DNA from: Streptomyces sp. H27-H5
GTDB lineage: Bacteria; Actinomycetota; Actinomycetes; Streptomycetales; Streptomycetaceae
NCBI RefSeq assembly: GCF_026627505.1
Contig: NZ_JAPNLK010000031.1
Location: 23,100-87,099, forward strand
DNA length: 64,000 nt
Direction of reading: 5' to 3'
Shown: positions 9,587-17,889 of the stretch, piece after piece
How positions within the stretch are numbered: position 1 is the stretch's first letter
Layout of the letters: each line of letters opens with the position of its first letter
Notes under the pieces: generated by a model
The model's input: the letters and a program-made list of their open reading frames with translations, nothing else
Database searches by the model: none
What the model was told of the DNA's origin: nothing
Position numbers and translations under genes: made by a program

Positions 9587-10855
9587 ATGGCCGAGCCCGC
9601 CGCCCCTCAGGCCACTGCCGCGACGCTGGTGCGCCGCCCCCGGTTGTGGCTGGTGCCCACGGTCCTCACGGGGCTGCTCGCCCTGCTGCTGTCCCTGCTG
9701 TACATGGGCGGGATCGTCAACCCCAACCGGGACTTGCACGACCTGCCGATCGCCTTGGTCAACGACGACACGGGCAAGCCGCCGGCCGGGCAGAGGGAGA
9801 ACCTGGGCGCGCAGGTCACGACCGCCATCGCCGCCGACACCGGCGGGGACAAGGCCGATTGGCGCACGCTCACCCGCGCCCAGGCCCAGGACCAGCTCGA
9901 CTCCGGCAAGGTCTACGGCGCGTTGGTCGTGCCGGCCGGGTTCACGAACACCGTGACCGCCCTCACCACGGCACGGGCCACCGAACAGCCGACGATCACC
10001 GTGCTCACCAACCCGGGCAAGGGCAGCCTCGGTTCCTCGCTCGCCAGTCAGATCACGACGAAGGCCGCGCACCAGGCGTCCCGGAGCCTCGGCCGGCAGC
10101 TCACGGCCGCGGCCGGCACGCAGTCGAGCCCCACCGTGAGGCTGCTGCTCGCCGACCCGGTGAACGTCGTCACCGGCGTCGGCCACCCGATCGGCATCCA
10201 CAGCGGTCTGGGCCTCACCGCGTTCTACTACACCCTGCTGCTCGTGCTGGCCGGATTCATGGGAGGCAACGTCATCAGCAACGGCGTCGACACCGCCCTC
10301 GGCTACGCGGACAACGAGATCGGCCCCTGGCACACCCGCCGCCCCACCGTGCCGATCAACCGGACCCAGACGCTCCTGCTGAAGATGGCGATGACCGCGG
10401 GCATCACGCTCCTCAGTGCCTCGCTGGTCCTCTTCGCCTGCGTCGTCGTCCTCGGCATGGACGCGTCCCACGTACCCCTGCTGTGGATCTTCTCGTTCTG
10501 CGCGGCCCTCGCCGTCGGCCTCGGCGTGCAGGCGATCAACGCCGCGTTCGGCGGGATCGGCCAGTTGGTGTCGATGTTCGTGTTCATCGTGCTGGGGCTG
10601 CCCTCGTCGGGCGCCACGGTGCCGCTCCAGGCGGTGCCCGGCTTCTACCGCTTCCTGTCGCACTTCGAGCCCATGCGGCAGCTCAGTGACGGGGTGCGGG
10701 CGATCCTCTACTTCGACGCCCGGGGCGACGCCGGGCTGACCCGCTCCTGGATCATGATCGCGGTCGGTGCGGTCCTCGCCCTGCTCTTCGGATTCGCCAT
10801 GACCACGTACTACGACCGCAAGGGGCTCAAGCGCCTCACCCCGCAGCCCGCCTGA
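9587..10855 (+). CDS. DUF3533 / YhgE-Pip-like membrane protein
   Basis: A 422-residue protein with one transmembrane segment near residues 20-40, a long extracytoplasmic domain (roughly 45-205, containing DLPIALVNDDTGKPPAG), and a C-terminal bundle of five to six helices (about 210-405). This is the architecture of DUF3533 (SNG1-like) and YhgE/Pip proteins, related to ABC-2 type exporters but lacking an ATPase. Relatives take part in phage infection, export or stress tolerance. The ATG at 9587 has GGAGA just upstream. The 251-base gap to lpdA is a divergent promoter region. Substrate unknown. Confidence 0.8.
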   Translation: MAEPAAPQATAATLVRRPRLWLVPTVLTGLLALLLSLLYMGGIVNPNRDLHDLPIALVNDDTGKPPAGQRENLGAQVTTAIAADTGGDKADWRTLTRAQAQDQLDSGKVYGALVVPAGFTNTVTALTTARATEQPTITVLTNPGKGSLGSSLASQITTKAAHQASRSLGRQLTAAAGTQSSPTVRLLLADPVNVVTGVGHPIGIHSGLGLTAFYYTLLLVLAGFMGGNVISNGVDTALGYADNEIGPWHTRRPTVPINRTQTLLLKMAMTAGITLLSASLVLFACVVVLGMDASHVPLLWIFSFCAALAVGLGVQAINAAFGGIGQLVSMFVFIVLGLPSSGATVPLQAVPGFYRFLSHFEPMRQLSDGVRAILYFDARGDAGLTRSWIMIAVGAVLALLFGFAMTTYYDRKGLKRLTPQPA

Positions 10856-10868
10856 TCCCGGGGGTCGC

Positions 10869-10997
10869 CTACTTCCCGACGGTGTTCATCAGGATGATCG
10901 CCAGGAGGTCGCAGAAGATCACGGCGAGGATGCCGAAGATCATGAGCCACGCCCTGCGTGATTCGTCCCTGCGCGATTCGTCCATGTCCGTGTCCAT
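10869..10997 (-). CDS. Small single-span membrane protein
   Basis: A 42-residue protein: a charged N-terminus with two DESRR copies (residues 5-15) followed by one transmembrane helix (WLMIFGILAVIFCDLLAIIL). The ATG at 10997 is seven bases after a perfect GGAGGTG ribosome site, which makes the gene credible despite its size. It is convergent with the DUF3533 gene, 13 bases from its stop. No function is known; such peptides often bind larger membrane complexes. Confidence 0.65.
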   Translation of the reverse strand: MDTDMDESRRDESRRAWLMIFGILAVIFCDLLAIILMNTVGK

Positions 10998-11132
10998 GGC
11001 GTCACCTCCGGTCGGCGCGCTGCCGGGCCGCACGACCGTGGGGCCCGGCTCGCCCTCCCATGATGGGCCGGTCTTCAGCGTGTGCCACATCCGTGCCCCG
11101 GTCCTACGGTGGGAGCAGCAGCTGGAGCAGCC

Positions 11133-11737
11133 ATGCTCGTCACACCCGCCCCGAAGCCCGCGTTCTCCCCGCCCCGCCCGCGGAGGAGGCGCCCGACGTC
11201 CCCGTGCCGCGATGAACGGCTCCGAGAGGGGGCCGGGCGGCTGTCCGCCGTCGGGCGTCTGCGCAGCGCGGCCCGGCGCGCGCGGGCCGGGCGCCGGTGG
11301 GGGCGGGTGCGGGAACGGGACCTGTGGCAGCGCTCGCTCGGGTTCGCCGCCCTCTGATCGGCGTCCTGTACCTGTCCGCGTTCTCCCCGCCGTGGCGCGA
11401 CTCCCCGGCCCGCGGCTTCGTCACGGTCCTCATCGGCGTCCTGTTCTTCTGGTGGTCCCAGCGCCTGCTGCTCGCCGGCCGGGTCCCCTGGCGGGCGCTC
11501 CTGCCCGGCGCGGTGGCGACCATGACCGGGCTGTTCGGGCTCCGGATCTTCTCCCGGCTCGTCTTCTCGCCGCTGATCGCGTCCGACGCCGTCACGTACG
11601 GCCCCTTCGGAACCGTCCTCGTCGTCCAGTCCTGGCTCGTCGGGGTGGGAGTCGTCGTGTTCGGCGGCGCGCTCCTCGGCCGGGTCCTGCACGACAAGCT
11701 GCCGCGCCGCCCGCTCGACACGCCGCGGGAGCCCTGA
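11133..11737 (+). pseudogene. YihY/BrkB (ribonuclease BN-like) membrane protein remnant
   Basis: An ATG at 11133, with GGAG upstream, opens a 74-codon frame that ends in the family N-terminal motif RERDLWQRSLGFAAL and stops at 11355-11357. From about 11350 the adjacent frame encodes the family C-terminus: LYLSAFSPPWRDSP, FFWWSQRLLLAGRVPWRALL, LVFSPLIASDAVTYGPFGTV and VVFGGALLGRVL, ending at 11737. The middle third of a protein of about 300 residues is absent and the frame is lost at the junction. As it stands no functional protein is made, unless the C-terminal half is translated separately. Confidence 0.75.
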
Positions 11738-11780
11738 GTCGACGGTTCGCCCGCCAGGGTGGCGGACGGGCTCGGGCACT

Positions 11781-11807
11781 GTTTGGCTGGGGGGGGGGAA
11801 GCGGTAC
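11781..11807 (+). promoter_or_regulatory. Possible SigB-type promoter with a G10 spacer tract
   Basis: GTTT at 11781-11784 and CGGTAC at 11802-11807 resemble the -35 and -10 elements of SigB-class stress promoters (GTTT and GGGTAC), 17 bases apart. The spacer contains an uninterrupted run of ten G at 11789-11798. It lies 36 bases before the DUF6381 start codon. The match is inexact and unverified. Confidence 0.3.
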
Positions 11808-11842
11808 TCCCCCGACGCACTTTCCCGACCCGAGGACGGATC

Positions 11843-12031
11843 ATGGGCAACGAGAGCCGGCCGAGCGCGCGAGCGCGGCAGATGCGTGACAAGGCCCAGG
11901 AACTGGAGCAGGCGGCCCAGCGGGCGACGGATCCCGCCGAACGGCAGCGGCTGACGGAGAAGGCCCTGCACATTCGCGAGAAGAGCGAGCAGGAGAACGG
12001 CCCCGGCGCCGGAACCATGGACCCCATGTGA
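11843..12031 (+). CDS. DUF6381 family small protein
   Basis: A 62-residue, highly charged helical protein (ARQMRDKAQELEQAAQRATD, then PAERQRLTEKALHIREKSEQ) matching the DUF6381 small hydrophilic proteins of Streptomyces. The ATG at 11843 follows a GAGGACGGA ribosome site. It has no membrane segment, and its sequence predicts a coiled coil. It may be driven by the GTTT/GGTAC element upstream. Function unknown. Confidence 0.75.
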   Translation: MGNESRPSARARQMRDKAQELEQAAQRATDPAERQRLTEKALHIREKSEQENGPGAGTMDPM

Positions 12032-12195
12032 CCCCGCGGCGCCCCTGCGGGCGCCTCACTCCCCGGGCGGGGGCCCGCACGACGCGCGTCGACCCCGGTC
12101 CGCGGGCGGGCACGGCCCGCCGGGCGTGATCCGGGCAGGGCCGCACCACGCCGGGCGGAGCCGACCGGGCAGGCGGGCAGGGCCGGGGCGGCGGC

Positions 12196-12465
12196 TCACG
12201 GGCGGGGGTCGGTGCCGCCCGCGGCCTCGTCCGGCGTCTGCCAGGAGTCCTCGCGCCCTCGCGCTGCGGGGGGCTGCTCGGTCGGCTGGGCCGGAGCGGC
12301 TCGCCGTGCGTTGCGTCGGCTGCCGTACCAGAACGCGCCGATCAGCAGGACGACCAGGACCACGCCGGCGATGACGAGGTACAGGGAGCCCTGGCCGTCG
12401 GCCGCGAGGGTGCCGGTGGCGAGGATGTCGGAAGGGGTGGCGGTGGCGTGTGCGATGGCAGTCAT
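12196..12465 (-). CDS. DUF6479-like single-span membrane protein
   Basis: An 89-residue protein with an Ala/Thr-rich N-terminus, one transmembrane helix at about residues 27-46 (GSLYLVIAGVVLVVLLIGAF), a basic stop-transfer segment (YGSRRNARR) and an acidic, Pro-rich cytoplasmic tail. This is the layout of DUF6479 proteins of Streptomyces. The ATG at 12465 has only a weak GGCGGG ribosome site. It is convergent with DUF6381, and a 7-bp GGCGCCC hairpin at 12038-12055 separates them. Function unknown. Confidence 0.65.
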   Translation of the reverse strand: MTAIAHATATPSDILATGTLAADGQGSLYLVIAGVVLVVLLIGAFWYGSRRNARRAAPAQPTEQPPAARGREDSWQTPDEAAGGTDPRP

Positions 12466-12684
12466 GAATCCCGCCTACCCGCGATCGGCGGACTTACGAC
12501 GGTGCGGTGACACGGCGCCCACCAGCGACGACGCCCTCCCGGCCGGTCGCCCCCGATGTCGGGGACGACCCCAGTGGAACACGGGGCGTTCTCGCCGGCG
12601 GACCTCGCGTCACGTTTCGAACAAGTCTTTGCGGTCAGACGGCCTTTGAGGAATGTGTTCGATGGACGCGGCTGTGGGAGAACA

Positions 12685-12978
12685 ATGGGGATGGCGAAGG
12701 TGTCACATCTGCCCGGGCGGGCGGAGCACCACTGGATCTGGCAGATGGAGGCCGCGTGCCGCGGCCTGGGGTCGGAGGCGTTCTTCCACCCGGACGGCGA
12801 ACGAGGGCCGGACCGGGCGATGCGCGAGGAAGCGGCCAAGGCCGTGTGCGCGGCCTGCCCCGTGCGGGCCCGCTGCCTGGAACACGCCCTGAGCGTCGCG
12901 GAACCGTACGGGGTATGGGGCGGATTGACGGCGAAGGAACGTCAACCGGCCCTCGACTCGCGCTCCGCGGCGGCCTAG
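12685..12978 (+). CDS. WhiB family iron-sulfur transcriptional regulator
   Basis: A 97-residue protein with the four cluster ligands Cys25, Cys55, Cys58 and Cys64 (ACRGL, then AVCAACPVRARC), and the WhiB turn motif YGVWGGLTAKER at residues 75-86. WhiB proteins bind a redox-sensitive [4Fe-4S] cluster and act with the principal sigma factor to control development and stress genes. The ATG at 12685 is five bases after GGGAG. It stands divergent from DUF6479 with a 219-base intergenic region. Which wbl type it is cannot be decided; the short form resembles WblE-like proteins. Confidence 0.92.
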   Translation: MGMAKVSHLPGRAEHHWIWQMEAACRGLGSEAFFHPDGERGPDRAMREEAAKAVCAACPVRARCLEHALSVAEPYGVWGGLTAKERQPALDSRSAAA

Positions 12979-13069
12979 CCGTGACCCGCCCCCGACGTTC
13001 GAGACCTGGGCACGCGCGCGGTCCTCGGGCGGGCTCGCCGCCGAGGGAGTTGTCTTGGGAGACGACATC

Positions 13070-13420
13070 ATGAGCGGATCGACCGGAGCGGACGCGTCGC
13101 ACGGCCCCCTGGGGTACCAACACGCCTCGGGGGCGGCCTGGGTGGTCGAGGCACGCGGGGAGTTGGACCTCGAAACGCTCCCTCCCCTGGAAGCGGCCCT
13201 CAGTCAGGCCGCGGCCTCCCACCACATCGTGATCCTGGACGCGCGGGGCGTTTCCTTCGCGGATTCCACGTGCCTGAGCGTGCTGCTGCGCGTGCGGCAA
13301 CTCACCGACCTGCGGATCGCCGCGCCCTCCCGGCAACTCGGCCGGCTGCTGGAGGTCACCGGTGCGGACCAGGTGGTCACCGTCCACCCCGACCTCGCCG
13401 CCGCGATGCGCCAGACCTGA
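13070..13420 (+). CDS. STAS domain protein (anti-sigma factor antagonist-like)
   Basis: A 116-residue single-domain STAS protein. The pattern VVEARGELDLETLPPLEAAL and then VILDARGVSFADSTCLSVLL places the phosphorylatable serine at about residue 66 (FADS). Such proteins bind RsbW-like kinases and release a sigma factor when dephosphorylated. The ATG at 13070 has GGGAGA seven bases upstream. It faces a second STAS gene, with both stop codons inside one palindrome. Likely partners in the window are the HATPase proteins at 34872 and 44288. Confidence 0.85.
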   Translation: MSGSTGADASHGPLGYQHASGAAWVVEARGELDLETLPPLEAALSQAAASHHIVILDARGVSFADSTCLSVLLRVRQLTDLRIAAPSRQLGRLLEVTGADQVVTVHPDLAAAMRQT

Positions 13421-13446
13421 GCCGCCGCCCCCGGGGCGGCGGCTCA
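13418..13446. terminator. Bidirectional terminator containing both stop codons
   Basis: A perfect palindrome with 14-bp arms (TGAGCCGCCGCCCC at 13418-13431, complement at 13433-13446) around a single central base. The TGA stops of the two convergent STAS genes are the outermost three bases on each side, so the terminator starts within the coding ends. Confidence 0.85.
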
Positions 13447-13773
13447 CATGGCGCGCGCCTCGTCCACGCCGTCGGTGATGGTGAACAACGCGCGCGCCTC
13501 GGTGAGTTCCAGGAGCCGGTCCAGCCGGGGCGGTATGGGTCCGGCGAGGACCAGGCGGCCGCTGCGCAGCAGGATCACCATGTGGTTGAGCAGCGAGGAA
13601 TCCGCGAACGTGACCTTGCGGACGTCCAACACGATCCGCCGCAGGGACGGATCGGCGACGGCTGCCGCACTGGCCGCGGTCAGCGGTCCCAGGGTGTCCT
13701 GATCGAACTCCCCCACGCACGCGATCACACGGACCCCGCCGTCGTCCGGCAGCACCACCACGCCTTGCTCCAC
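13444..13773 (-). CDS. STAS domain protein (anti-sigma factor antagonist-like)
   Basis: A 109-residue STAS protein: VRVIACVGEFDQDTLGPL, then IVLDVRKVTFADSSLLNHMV with the phosphorylatable serine in FADSS, and a C-terminal LAGPIPPRLDRLLELT. The GTG at 13773 is chosen because AAGGGG lies six bases upstream; a TTG at 13818 would add 15 residues without a ribosome site. It is convergent with the STAS gene at 13070 but closer in sequence to the STAS protein at 44973 (VTFADSSLLN in both). It probably acts in the same partner-switching network. Confidence 0.85.
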   Translation of the reverse strand: MEQGVVVLPDDGGVRVIACVGEFDQDTLGPLTAASAAAVADPSLRRIVLDVRKVTFADSSLLNHMVILLRSGRLVLAGPIPPRLDRLLELTEARALFTITDGVDEARAM

Positions 13774-13929
13774 CTGCGACCCCTTAACGCGCCGGATCCC
13801 GGTCGCTCCACACGACAAGCCGTCCGCTGCCCGCTTCCGGGCAGCGCGTCCGGTGCGAGGCTACCCCGGCCGACGGAATCGTGAACCGGCCGGCCGGGCC
13901 GCGTGTCGCCGGTGCCCGGGATGGCGGCG

Positions 13930-14277
13930 TCAGCCCTGGTCGCGACCGTAGTAGTCGGCGACCCGGCTCCGGTAGGCGGCGTCCCCGCGGTGCTTGTCCT
14001 TGTCGTACTCGGGTGCGTTCTTGATCTGTTCCCTGGTACGGCTCACCCGGATCTTCTCCCCCTCCATGTCCACGCGCTCGATCGTCCCCGCGGGCAGGAG
14101 GACCTCCTTGCCGAAGATCCACGGCCCGGTGTCCACGACGATGTACGAGGACCCGACGTCCTCGGTGTGCGAGTCGACCTTGCCGATGTGACCGTCGGCG
14201 GCCTCCACCTTGAAGCCGATCAGCACGGCGCCGACCGGGTAGCGGGAATCGGGGCCGTAGCTCCACAGTTCGGACAT
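13930..14277 (-). CDS. PRC-barrel-like small protein
   Basis: A 115-residue soluble protein with a PRC-barrel type core: VLIGFKVEAADGHIGKVD, then YIVVDTGPWIFGKEVLLPAG, and a C-terminal tail EQIKNAPEYDKDKHRGDAAY. The ATG at 14277 follows AAAGAGGATCC. A close paralogue lies at 42830-43183 with the same central block and tail. PRC-barrels bind RNA, photosynthetic or cytoskeletal partners, but this actinobacterial group is uncharacterised; its genes are commonly stress induced. Confidence 0.8.
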   Translation of the reverse strand: MSELWSYGPDSRYPVGAVLIGFKVEAADGHIGKVDSHTEDVGSSYIVVDTGPWIFGKEVLLPAGTIERVDMEGEKIRVSRTREQIKNAPEYDKDKHRGDAAYRSRVADYYGRDQG

Positions 14278-14408
14278 GGATCCTCTTTCCTGGTCGCCCC
14301 TCACGCCGAGGGGACGCGGCCATGTTTCCCGGCCGGGGCTCCCGCCAGAGGGCCGCGTACGGCACCTGCGGCGTGAGTCACCCGGACGGCCCCGCGAGGT
14401 CCGCGGGA

Positions 14409-16136
14409 TCAGCTTTCGCGGCTCGGGAGGATCTCCTTGACCTTGGCGATGGCGTAGCCCCACCCCTGGCTCACGGTCGGTTTGCCCGGCACGGCCACTT
14501 CCTCGGGGTTGGTCAACACGTCCAGCAGGACGGGGCCCGGGGTCTCGAACGCCCGGCGCACGCTGTCGTGGAGATCGTCCGGGTCGGTGACACGGATGCC
14601 GGTGATGCCGAGCGCGGTGGCCACGGCCGCGAAGTCGGGGTTGTCGAGTTCCGTGCCGAACTCGGGAAGGCCCGCCTGCTCCTGTTCGAGTTTGACCATG
14701 CCGAGGCGTCGGTTGTCGAAGACGACGAGCTTCACCGGCAACCGGTACGTCTTGATCGTCATGAGGTCGCCCAGCAGCATGCTCAGTCCGCCGTCACCGC
14801 AGAAGGCGACGATCTGGCGGTCGGGCGCCCAGAGCTGGGCCCCGAGCGCCTGGGGCATGGCGTTGGCCATCGAGCCGAGGTTGTAGGAGCCGATCAGGCG
14901 CCTGTCGCCGCGCATCGTCACGAACCGGGAGAGCCAGACCGTGGCCATGCCGGTGTCGGAGGTGAAGACGGCGTCCTCGTCGGCGTACCGGTCCACCGCG
15001 GCGGCCAGGGCCTCGGGCCGGATCTCGTGGTCGCGGTTGTCCAGCGCCGCCCGCAATTTACCCGTCCAGCGGTGCTCGTGGGCGGGGTCGGCCAGGCGCT
15101 GCTGGCCTTCCTCCCAGCGGGTGAAGCGGTCCCGGGCGTCGTCGAGGTGCGTACGGTCGGGGACGTGGTTCAGCAGCGGGAGCAGGGCGCGCAGCGTGGC
15201 GCCCACGTCGCCGGCGAGGCCCACGTCCACGGGCACCCGGCGTCCCAGGTGTTCCTCGCGGGTGTCGATCTGGACGACCTTGCAGTCCTTCGGGTACCAG
15301 TCGCGGTAGGGGAAGTCGGTGCCCAGCATGAGGAGGGCGTCGCCGCTGTCGAGGGCGTGGGAGGCGGCGGGGTTGCCGATCAGTCCGGTCTGGCCGACCT
15401 GGAAGGCGTTGTCGTCCTCGAAGCCCTCCTTCGCCTTCAGCGTGAGGACCATGGGGGCGGAGAGCAGCTCGGCGGTCCCGAGCACCTCGGTACGGGCGTC
15501 GCGGGCCCCTCGTCCCACCAGCAGGGTGACGCGGGAGGCGGCGTTGAGGAGTGCGGCGGCCTCGGCGAGCGCCGGGTCGTCGGGGCGGGTGACGGCGCGG
15601 TCGAGGGCGAAGCGCGTGGGACGGTCCTCGGTCAGTTCCCGGTCCCCCAGGTCGCCGGGGACGGTCAGCACGGCCACCCCGCCCTGGCTGACGGCGGCGC
15701 GTACGGCGGACTCCAGCATCCGGGGCATCTGGTCCGGGGAGGTGACGGTCGCCCGGTAGACGGCCACGTCACGGAAGAGCAGGTCGTTGTCGACTTCCTG
15801 GAAGTAGTCGCTGCCGATCTCCGCGAGGGGCACCTGGCCGCATATCGCGAGGACGGGAGCGTGGCTCTTGGCGGCGTCGTAGAGCCCGTTGAGGAGGTGC
15901 ACGGAGCCGGGGCCCACCGTGCCCATGCACACGCCGAGGGTGCCGGAGAGCTGGGATTGCGCCCCGGCGGCGAAGGCGGCGGCCTCCTCGTGGCGGCAGC
16001 CGACCCAGCTCAGGTCGTCGGTGGTGCGGATGGCGTCGGTCAGCGGGTTGAGGGCGTCCCCGACGACCCCGAAGACGTGCCGGACGCCCAGGTCCTTGAG
16101 TGCGTCGACGATCACGTGGGCGACGGTGCGTGCCAC
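14409..16136 (-). CDS. poxB: Thiamine pyrophosphate-dependent enzyme, pyruvate oxidase/dehydrogenase (PoxB) type
   Basis: A 575-residue three-domain ThDP enzyme. Domain one has the cofactor glutamate in CRHEEAAAFAAGA, the middle domain binds FAD in the family (AAALLNAASRVTLLVGRGA), and the third has the ThDP motif GDGGLSMLLGD and the later DNRRLGMVKLEQEQ. Length and motifs match bacterial PoxB, which decarboxylates pyruvate to acetate and CO2 and gives electrons to quinone; acetolactate synthase is a less likely alternative. The GTG at 16136 lies seven bases after AAGGGG. It follows the glutamate-synthase-like gene by 64 bases on the same strand, suggesting an operon. Confidence 0.85.
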   Translation of the reverse strand: MARTVAHVIVDALKDLGVRHVFGVVGDALNPLTDAIRTTDDLSWVGCRHEEAAAFAAGAQSQLSGTLGVCMGTVGPGSVHLLNGLYDAAKSHAPVLAICGQVPLAEIGSDYFQEVDNDLLFRDVAVYRATVTSPDQMPRMLESAVRAAVSQGGVAVLTVPGDLGDRELTEDRPTRFALDRAVTRPDDPALAEAAALLNAASRVTLLVGRGARDARTEVLGTAELLSAPMVLTLKAKEGFEDDNAFQVGQTGLIGNPAASHALDSGDALLMLGTDFPYRDWYPKDCKVVQIDTREEHLGRRVPVDVGLAGDVGATLRALLPLLNHVPDRTHLDDARDRFTRWEEGQQRLADPAHEHRWTGKLRAALDNRDHEIRPEALAAAVDRYADEDAVFTSDTGMATVWLSRFVTMRGDRRLIGSYNLGSMANAMPQALGAQLWAPDRQIVAFCGDGGLSMLLGDLMTIKTYRLPVKLVVFDNRRLGMVKLEQEQAGLPEFGTELDNPDFAAVATALGITGIRVTDPDDLHDSVRRAFETPGPVLLDVLTNPEEVAVPGKPTVSQGWGYAIAKVKEILPSRES

Positions 16137-16200
16137 AGGAGTGCCCCTTCGGTCGGGTACGGCCCTCGGTGCGAGTGCCGGGTCGGTGGGTGGTGCCGGG

Positions 16201-17784
16201 TCAGTGGGTGAAGCGGTCCGCGTCGGCCGCCCGCCAGTCGGATGCCCAGCCCTCGGGCGCTGATGCGAGAAGTTGTCCGGGGGTGAGCCATTCGTGGAGT
16301 TCCGCGTAGGAACGCACGGTGTGCGGGTCCACCCGTTGCAGCAGTTGGTGCGGGCGCAGCCCGGACGGCTCGTCCACACCCATCGCCGCCATGATCTGGA
16401 GGGCGCTCTTGACGGTGGCCTCCTGGTAGCGCTCGACGCGCTGCGACTTGTCCCCGACGTCGACCGCGCGGGCCCGCCGCTCGTCCTGGGTGGCGACTCC
16501 GACGGGGCAGGTGTTCGTGTGGCAGCGCTGCGCCTGGATGCAACCGATGGCGAACATCATGGCGCGGGCGGCATTGGTGTAGTCGGCGCCCTGGAGGAGT
16601 CGTTTGACGAGGTCGCTCCCGGTGGCGACCTTGCCCGCGGCGCCGATCCGGATCCGGTCGCGGAGCCCGACGCCCACGAGGGCGTTGTGGACGGCCATCA
16701 GTCCTTCCCCGAGCGGCAGGCCCACGTTGTCGGCGAACTCCAGTGGCGCCGCGCCCGTACCGCCCTCCGCGCCGTCCACGACGATGAAGTCGGGTGTGGT
16801 GTCCTCCTCCAGCATGGCCTTGCACACGGCGAGGAACTCGCGGCGCGACCCGACGCACAGTTTGAACCCGACGGGCTTGCCGCCGGCCAGCTCACGCATC
16901 CGGGCGAGGAAGCGCACCAGCTCGCGGGGGGTGGAGTAGACGCGGTGGAAGGGCGGCGAGATCACCGTCTCGCCCTGGGGGACACCGCGCACCTCGGCTA
17001 TCTCCGCGTTCACCTTGGCGCCCGGCAGCACCCCGCCGATGCCGGGCTTGGCGCCCTGACTGATCTTCAGCGACACGCATTTGACGTTGTCGTGCGCGGC
17101 CTTCTCCGCGAACTGCCGTTCGTCGAAGTCCCCGTCGTCCGTCCGGCAGCCGAAGTAGCCGGTGCCGATCTCCCAGACGAGGTCCCCGCCGGGGCGCAGG
17201 TGGTACTCGGACAGACCGCCCTCGCCGGTGTCGTGGGCGAAGCCGCCGCGCCGGGCACCCGTGTTGAGGGCGAGTACGGCGTTGGCGGACAGCGAACCGA
17301 AGCTCATGGCCGAGACGTTGAGCAGGGCCATGTCGTAGGGCCGGGTGCAGTCGGGGCCGCCGATCCGGACCCGGGGCGCGTCGGTGCGCACCGGCCGGGG
17401 GGCCATGGACGGGGTGAGGTACTCGCTGCCGGACAGGTAGAGGTCGCGTTCGGTGCCGAACGGCTCCTCCGCGTCGGTGCCCTTGGCGCGCTCGTAGACG
17501 ATGCTGCGCGTGTCGCGGTCGAAGGGGCGGCCGTCGAAGTTCCGCTCGATGAAGTACTGCTGGAGTTCCGGCCGCAGCGACTCCAGCGCGTAGCGCAGGT
17601 GCCCGAGCAGCGGGTAGTTCCGCAGCAGGGAATGCCGGCGCTGCACCAGGTCGTGGACGGCCACCGCGGCGAACGGGAGCAGCGGGACGGCCACCGCCCA
17701 CCACCACGGCGAGACCAGGACGGCGGCGACGCAGGCACCCGCCGCGAACGTGGCGAGCAGGGCCACCAGAAGTATCTTCAGCAC
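16201..17784 (-). CDS. FMN-binding glutamate synthase family protein
   Basis: A 527-residue protein with two N-terminal hydrophobic segments (about residues 2-22 and 26-45), then a glutamate synthase-like TIM barrel: AMSFGSLSANAVLALN, KISQGAKPGIGGVLPGAK, VDGAEGGTGAAPLEFAD and GAAGKVATGSDLVKRLLQGA. The 3Fe-4S ligands appear as CIQAQRCHTNTC followed by PVGVATQ. The amidotransferase domain of true GltB is absent, so it may use ammonia or another acceptor; the reaction is unknown for this membrane-anchored class. The GTG at 17784 is chosen because it gives a clean membrane N-terminus; its ribosome site is weak. Confidence 0.85.
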   Translation of the reverse strand: MLKILLVALLATFAAGACVAAVLVSPWWWAVAVPLLPFAAVAVHDLVQRRHSLLRNYPLLGHLRYALESLRPELQQYFIERNFDGRPFDRDTRSIVYERAKGTDAEEPFGTERDLYLSGSEYLTPSMAPRPVRTDAPRVRIGGPDCTRPYDMALLNVSAMSFGSLSANAVLALNTGARRGGFAHDTGEGGLSEYHLRPGGDLVWEIGTGYFGCRTDDGDFDERQFAEKAAHDNVKCVSLKISQGAKPGIGGVLPGAKVNAEIAEVRGVPQGETVISPPFHRVYSTPRELVRFLARMRELAGGKPVGFKLCVGSRREFLAVCKAMLEEDTTPDFIVVDGAEGGTGAAPLEFADNVGLPLGEGLMAVHNALVGVGLRDRIRIGAAGKVATGSDLVKRLLQGADYTNAARAMMFAIGCIQAQRCHTNTCPVGVATQDERRARAVDVGDKSQRVERYQEATVKSALQIMAAMGVDEPSGLRPHQLLQRVDPHTVRSYAELHEWLTPGQLLASAPEGWASDWRAADADRFTH

Positions 17785-17889
17785 GTCGGCCGTGTGTCCC
17801 GAAGCCCGACCGTCAACCCCCTTTCGCACCGCGATGACCGTCACGTTTGCCGCGACCCGGCAGGGCATACGGCACGTCGGAGGTGACGG

